Shown in pieces: positions 32,925-37,175 of a stretch of DNA of 37,175 bases (position 1 is its first letter; every line of letters starts with the position of its first letter). Source of the stretch: an uncultured Oscillospiraceae bacterium (lineage in GTDB: Bacteria > Bacillota > Clostridia > Oscillospirales > Oscillospiraceae); NCBI GenBank assembly GCA_947629915.1, contig CANRFN010000047.1:1-37175 (forward strand). Direction: 5' to 3'. Position numbers and translations under genes: made by a program. The notes under the pieces were generated by a model. That model made no database searches, was not told the origin of the DNA, and worked only from the letters and a program-made list of their open reading frames with translations.

Positions 32925-34343
32925 TTGGAGAGAACCACAGCGGTGATTCCCGCAGAGGATATCGCACGGCAAAATGCCATATGCGCGGAGATCCGGGCCC
33001 TGAACGCAGAGCGCCCGGTGCCCCCGCGGGCCTGGGTGGACACCTACGGCTGCCAGCAGAACGAGGCGGACTCTGAGATCCTCCGGGGCATGCTGGTGGA
33101 GATGGGGTACCAGCTGCAGGACACGGAAGAGGGGGCAGACGTGATCGTGATCAACACCTGCGCCATCCGGGAGAAGGCGGAGCAGCGGGTGTTCGGCAAC
33201 GTGGGCGCCCTTTTGGCCGGGAAGCGCCGCCGGCCCGGGCAGATCATCTGCATCTGCGGGTGCATGGCCCAGCAGCCCCACGCGGCGGAGCGGCTGAAGC
33301 AGTCCTACCGCCATGTGGACCTGGTGTTCGGCCCCCAGGCCCTCTGGAAGTTCCCCGAGCTCTTCCGGCGGGTGTATCGGGACCGGGTGCGGGTGTTTGA
33401 AGTAACCCCGGACGATGGGGCCATAGCCGAGGGGCTGCCCGTCCACCGCACCGGCGGCGCCCGGGCCTGGGTGTCCATCATGTACGGCTGCAACAACTTC
33501 TGCTCGTACTGCATCGTCCCCTACGTCCGGGGCCGGGAGCGGAGCCGCAATCCGGAGGACATCCTGGCGGAGATCCGGCAGCTGGCGGAAGAGGGGGTAA
33601 AGGACATCACCTTGCTGGGCCAGAACGTGAACTCCTACGGCAAGGACCTCACCGATGGCATGGACTTCCCGGAGCTGCTGCGGGCGGCCAACGAGATCCC
33701 CGGGGACTTCCTCCTCCGCTTCATGACCTCCCACCCCAAGGACGCCACAGGCAAGCTCTTTGACGCCATGCGGGACTGTGAGAAGGTGGCCCCGGTGATC
33801 CACCTGCCCTTCCAGTCTGGCAACACCCGGGTGCTCACCGCCATGAACCGGCGGTATACCCGGGAGCAGTATCTCGCCAAGATCCAGGCCCTCCGGGAGC
33901 GGATCCCCGATGTGGTGCTCACCAGCGATGTGATCGTGGGCTTCCCGGGGGAGACGGAGGAGGAGTTTGAGGACACCGTCTCCCTCATCCAGCAGGTCCG
34001 CTTTGACGCCCTCTTCACCTTTATCTTCAGCCCCCGAAAGGGCACCCCCGCCGCCGCCATGCCGGACCCCTTCACCCGGGAGGAGAAGCAGGTCCGCTTT
34101 GATAAGCTGGTACAGGTGCAGAACCAGATCTCCGCGGAGAAGCACCAGGCCTACCTGGGCAGGACCCTCCGGGTGCTGGTGTACACCCCGGGGGAGGACC
34201 CTCGGAACAACCTCAGCGCCCGCACCGCCGGCAACCGGCTGGTGCACCTGCAGGGAGATCCGAGTCTCATCGGCACCTGGCAGAACGTGAAGATCACGTC
34301 CTGCACCACCTGGGCCCTCTTCGGAGAGCTGGTCCAGGACTGA
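32925..34343 (+). CDS. miaB: tRNA-2-methylthio-N6-isopentenyladenosine(37) synthase MiaB
   Basis: The 472-residue radical-SAM methylthiotransferase adds a methylthio group to i6A37 of tRNAs. The N-terminal UPF0004 domain binds one 4Fe-4S cluster with Cys43 (TYGCQQNE), Cys79 (NTCAIRE) and Cys113 (CGCMAQQ). The radical-SAM CxxxCxxC motif is Cys189, Cys193 and Cys196 (GCNNFCSYC). A C-terminal TRAM domain (about 400-470) binds RNA. The motifs and length fit MiaB rather than MtaB or RimO. The start is TTG 32925, 7 bases after GAGGAG. The mreD-like gene follows after 27 bp on the same strand. Confidence 0.95.
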   Translation: MERTTAVIPAEDIARQNAICAEIRALNAERPVPPRAWVDTYGCQQNEADSEILRGMLVEMGYQLQDTEEGADVIVINTCAIREKAEQRVFGNVGALLAGKRRRPGQIICICGCMAQQPHAAERLKQSYRHVDLVFGPQALWKFPELFRRVYRDRVRVFEVTPDDGAIAEGLPVHRTGGARAWVSIMYGCNNFCSYCIVPYVRGRERSRNPEDILAEIRQLAEEGVKDITLLGQNVNSYGKDLTDGMDFPELLRAANEIPGDFLLRFMTSHPKDATGKLFDAMRDCEKVAPVIHLPFQSGNTRVLTAMNRRYTREQYLAKIQALRERIPDVVLTSDVIVGFPGETEEEFEDTVSLIQQVRFDALFTFIFSPRKGTPAAAMPDPFTREEKQVRFDKLVQVQNQISAEKHQAYLGRTLRVLVYTPGEDPRNNLSARTAGNRLVHLQGDPSLIGTWQNVKITSCTTWALFGELVQD

Positions 34344-34370
34344 GCACTTTCCTCGAAAGGAGGGCATCTG

Positions 34371-34895
34371 ATGGGCACCCCCGCTCCCATGACAAGACAG
34401 GAAATCATCCACAAGTGGGCGGCCTATCTCATCGCCCTGCTGCTCATCGGCCTTCTGGACTACTACGCCCTGGGCCAGACCCCCATCGCATTGCCCCTGC
34501 TCATGCCCTCCGCCGCTGTGGCGGCGGGGACCCTGGAGGGGCCGGCATTCGGGGCGGCGTACGGCTTTTTCGCCGGCATGGTGATGGCGGGCTTTGGCCA
34601 TGAGAGCGTGGCCTGCCTCGCGGTGCTGTGCTTTGCCGGCTGGCTCACCGGGATCATCGCCCAGAACGTGCTGCGCCGGGACTTCTTTGGCCACATGATC
34701 TGCGCCGCCGGGCTGCTGGCGCTGTGGGAGGCGTGGCAGGTGTGGAGCCGCTACCGGGCGGGGGTGGCATCCCTGGAGGTGCTGGCCCAGGTGGCATTGC
34801 CGGAGCTGGGCTGGTCCCTGGCCTTTTCCCTGCCCGTCTATTGGGTGATGCTGTTCTGCTGTGTGTTTTTCGGGAGGATTCGAAATGAGGAATAA
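34371..34895 (+). CDS. mreD: MreD-like rod-shape membrane protein
   Basis: The 174-residue protein has about five hydrophobic segments (roughly 18-33, 38-56, 60-76, 80-96 and 145-168) and the overall pattern of MreD, an inner-membrane part of the elongasome. The sequence similarity is weak, as usual for MreD; the call leans on size, topology and the directly following class B PBP (its end overlaps the PBP start by 11 bp). mreB and mreC are not next to it, unlike the usual mreBCD order. The ATG follows AAAGGAGGG by 6-9 bases; a second in-frame ATG is at 34389. Confidence 0.75.
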   Translation: MGTPAPMTRQEIIHKWAAYLIALLLIGLLDYYALGQTPIALPLLMPSAAVAAGTLEGPAFGAAYGFFAGMVMAGFGHESVACLAVLCFAGWLTGIIAQNVLRRDFFGHMICAAGLLALWEAWQVWSRYRAGVASLEVLAQVALPELGWSLAFSLPVYWVMLFCCVFFGRIRNEE

Positions 34896-37032
34896 CCCCA
34901 AAAAGAAGAACCATGTGAGTGTCTCCCCCTACGAGGAGCGCATGGAGGAGGAGCTGAAGACCGAGAAGGACTCCAAACGGCTGCTGCGGCGGACCCAGGT
35001 GCTGGTGATGTTCTTCTCCGTGGCCATCCTGGTCTACTTCGCCATTCTCTTCAACGCCCAGATCGTCCAGGGGGAGGACATCCCCATCGTGAACATCGTG
35101 CACCGCACCAGCCTGGAGCTCGAGCGGGTGCGCAGCGTCCGGGGCGAGCTGCTGGACAGCAAGGGCCGGGTGCTCATCACCAACACCGTGAGCTACCATG
35201 TGGAGCTGGAGCCCCGGGAGATGGGAGAGCGGCGCAACGCCATCCTGGACGAGCTGCTCACCCTGTGCCAGGAGGAGGGCGTGGAGTGGGCGGAGGCACT
35301 GCCCATCTCGGAGACCGCCCCCTGGACCTATACCACAGAGGAGCCCCTGCGGTATCGGGCGGAGAATACCTGGGAGCGGACCAACTTCGGCATCCTGGCG
35401 GAGAAGTGCGGCTGGGTGGACAACGCCCGGACCGCCCCACCCACCGCGGAGGATCTGCTGGCCACCATGTGCGTGGACTTCGGCCTCATCGAGAAGGGAG
35501 AGCCGGTGGACAACGGGGATCGGCAGATGGCCGGCGTGCTCTACGCCCTCTACCTCCGCCTCCGCCAGGTGGTCTATTACGACTATATCTTCGCCCGGGA
35601 CGTGGACCTCACCTTCATCGCCAAGGCCCGGGAGCGGAGCCTGGACGGGGTAAACTTCGTCATGGACACCGGCCGGGAGTATAAGAGCAGCTGGGCGGCC
35701 CACATCTTGGGGCGCACCGGCTCCATCCCCCGGGACCAGACGGAGAGCTACACCGCCAAGGGCTATCCCCTGGACGCGGAGGTGGGCCTGGACGGCGCCG
35801 AGCTGGCCTTTGAGGACTGGCTCCGGGGCACGGAAGGGGAGCTGCAGACCGTCTGGGAGGACACCGGCGCCATGCTGAGCCGGGAGTGGAAGGACGGCAT
35901 CGAGCCGGAGGCCGGGAAAAACGTGATGCTCACCCTGGACATGGACCTCCAGGCGGAGGTAGAGACCCGCCTCGCCGAGACCTCTACCCAGATCGAGGGC
36001 ACCACTGGCCTCGCCGCCGTTGTGATTGATATGACAGGCGGGGTGCTGGCCATGGGCTCCTGGCCCACTTACGACCTCTCCACCTATCTGGAGAACTACA
36101 CGGAGCTCACCACCACCGCCCCCAACAACCCCCTCTTGAACCGGGCGGCCATGGGCCTCTACTCCCCGGGCTCCACCTTCAAGATGGTGACCGCCACCGC
36201 CGCCCTCCACGAGAAGACCATCGGGATCTATGACGTGGTGCGCTGCACCGGCATCTACCGCTACTACCCGGACGTGCAGCCCGCCTGCTGGGCCTGGAAC
36301 AGCTACCGGGGCACCCACGGCACCGAGACGGTGAGCGAGGCCATTACGGACTCCTGCAACATCTTCTTCTACGATGTGGGCCGGCGGGTTGGCATCGACA
36401 AGATCGATGAGTTCGCCGCCGCCTATGGCCTGGGACAGCCCACCGGCATCGAGATCCCGGAGTATGTGGGCAACGTGGCGGGACCGGCCACCGCCGAAAA
36501 ATACGGCCAGACATGGTATCCCGGCCTCACGATGTTCGCCGCTATCGGACAGGAGAACCACCAGTTTACCCCGCTGCAGCTGGCAAACTACGTGGCCACC
36601 CTGGCCAACGGCGGGGACCACTACAAGGCCCACCTTTTGAAGAACGTGCTCTCCGCGGACTACAGCTCCGTGGTGTACCAGTATGAGCCGGAGATCCTGA
36701 ACCATGTGGACCTGGACGACGCCTCCCGGGCCGCCATCAAGAAGGGTATGACAGACCTGGCCAAGACCCGGAGCATGGCGGCAGACCTGGGGGAGCTGCC
36801 GGTGCAGATCGCCTGCAAGACCGGTACCGCCGAGGTGGCACAGAGCGCCGCCAACGCCGTGTTCGTGTGCTACGCCCCGGCGGACAACCCGGAGATCGCC
36901 CTCTGCCTCGTAGCGGAGAAAGGTGCATCCGGTTCCGCCCTGGCCGTATTGGCGGGCAACATCCTCCGCGCCTACTTTAATAATAAGGGCACCAGCGCCG
37001 CGGTGCCGGGGGAGAACGAACTGGTGCGGTGA
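34885..37032 (+). CDS. mrdA: Class B penicillin-binding protein, PBP2 type
   Basis: The 715-residue elongation-specific transpeptidase cross-links peptidoglycan outside the membrane. A short cytoplasmic, highly charged N-terminus (1-36) precedes one membrane anchor (about 38-58), the PBP dimerisation/pedestal domain with RSVRGELLDSKGRVL (about 75-90), and a C-terminal transpeptidase domain. The catalytic motifs are SxxK (Ser430, Lys433 in GSTFKM), SxN (Ser490, Asn492 in TDSCN) and KTGT (Lys645). ATG 34885 follows GGGAGG by 7-8 bases and overlaps the mreD-like gene, pointing to coupled translation and an elongasome operon. The gene ends 26 bp before a strong terminator. Confidence 0.95.
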   Translation: MRNNPKKKNHVSVSPYEERMEEELKTEKDSKRLLRRTQVLVMFFSVAILVYFAILFNAQIVQGEDIPIVNIVHRTSLELERVRSVRGELLDSKGRVLITNTVSYHVELEPREMGERRNAILDELLTLCQEEGVEWAEALPISETAPWTYTTEEPLRYRAENTWERTNFGILAEKCGWVDNARTAPPTAEDLLATMCVDFGLIEKGEPVDNGDRQMAGVLYALYLRLRQVVYYDYIFARDVDLTFIAKARERSLDGVNFVMDTGREYKSSWAAHILGRTGSIPRDQTESYTAKGYPLDAEVGLDGAELAFEDWLRGTEGELQTVWEDTGAMLSREWKDGIEPEAGKNVMLTLDMDLQAEVETRLAETSTQIEGTTGLAAVVIDMTGGVLAMGSWPTYDLSTYLENYTELTTTAPNNPLLNRAAMGLYSPGSTFKMVTATAALHEKTIGIYDVVRCTGIYRYYPDVQPACWAWNSYRGTHGTETVSEAITDSCNIFFYDVGRRVGIDKIDEFAAAYGLGQPTGIEIPEYVGNVAGPATAEKYGQTWYPGLTMFAAIGQENHQFTPLQLANYVATLANGGDHYKAHLLKNVLSADYSSVVYQYEPEILNHVDLDDASRAAIKKGMTDLAKTRSMAADLGELPVQIACKTGTAEVAQSAANAVFVCYAPADNPEIALCLVAEKGASGSALAVLAGNILRAYFNNKGTSAAVPGENELVR

Positions 37033-37058
37033 GGCTGAGGAAACGGAATAGATGACGA

Positions 37059-37096
37059 GCACCCTCGCGGGGGAGAACCCCGCGAGGGTGCTTTTT
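37059..37096 (+). terminator. Rho-independent terminator after the PBP2 gene
   Basis: A perfect 14-bp stem GCACCCTCGCGGGG (37059-37072) / CCCCGCGAGGGTGC (37078-37091) with loop GAGAA is followed by TTTTT (37092-37096). A group II intron begins 4 bases later, so this is probably also the intron's target motif. Confidence 0.92.
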
Positions 37097-37099
37097 CGG

Positions 37100-37175
37100 G
37101 TGCGCCCGGCGGGCGTACGATCCATAGGGTGAAAGTCCCGAATCCACCAGGCAGTTGGAAGGATGAGCCGAAGGC
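37100..37175 (+). mobile_element. 5' end of a group IIC intron (cut by the window edge)
   Basis: From GTGCGCCCGGC at 37100 the sequence follows the 5' part of bacterial group IIC introns such as the Oceanobacillus iheyensis intron: GTG(C/T)GCCCGGC at the start, then CCATAGGGTGAAAGTCCCG (37131-37149), and a following GGCAG / GAAGG stretch of domain I (recognised from memory of that intron). Class C introns characteristically insert just downstream of intrinsic terminators (established), exactly the position seen here. Only domain I is in the window, so catalytic domains and the reverse transcriptase frame cannot be judged. Confidence 0.88.

Overview
The window looks like a chromosome segment of a GC-rich Clostridia, most plausibly an Oscillospiraceae-type gut anaerobe. 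The grounds are the low-GC-phylum gene content (SecA with adjacent PgeF, PepV/Sapep-type dipeptidase, YerC-type TrpR-like regulator, long single-chain PurL, LytTR two-component system), the frequent GTG and TTG starts behind strong AGGAGG sites, and a group IIC intron. This is inference from gene content; no 16S or other marker RNA is present.

Left part (1-5600): a truncated, domain-permuted GH3 gene whose catalytic barrel is missing, followed by an outward-facing promoter at the very edge; a LytTR response regulator / GHKL histidine kinase pair with 4-bp overlap; and, divergently, an AAA_15/21-like ATPase with a good Walker A but an eroded Walker B.

Accessory island (about 5600-12000): base composition drops and the gene style changes. 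It holds a promoter with a long structured leader ending in a terminator-like hairpin, then a tandem array (2.4 copies of a 620-bp module) of five very small genes, all apparently starting at TTG, that resemble detached C-terminal tails of Rpn-family (PD-(D/E)XK) nucleases. One copy is killed by a stop codon and one is a mosaic. Next come a strong terminator, a lipoprotein with an unknown domain, a decayed gene with one frameshift and two Gln-to-stop changes, an HTH + AAA-ATPase-like + PD-(D/E)XK gene that is visibly AT-richer than the core, a 3' gene fragment, and a run of 10 G. Three hairpins sharing a CCGCGCTGG core are scattered through the island.

Middle part (12000-20600): a sedoheptulokinase-like FGGY kinase, an HTH/membrane protein whose extracytoplasmic domain is paralogous to the island lipoprotein and which is followed by an MBL-fold hydrolase, a divergent ECF sigma factor with its probable membrane anti-sigma partner, a small basic protein behind a Sapep dipeptidase, and a 701-residue protein made of ten tandem NUMOD1-like helix-turn-helix repeats between acidic Ala/Glu/Pro-rich tails.

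Right part (20600-37175): conserved core. secA, pgeF, an SBP_bac_5 lipoprotein and purL run together on the plus strand; then comes about 950 bp without a convincing gene but with an orphan minus-strand terminator; then yerC (minus) divergent from a PPP-type phosphoesterase; then miaB, an mreD-like gene and a class B PBP (PBP2/MrdA) ending in a strong terminator. A group IIC intron begins 4 bases after that terminator's T-run and leaves the window.
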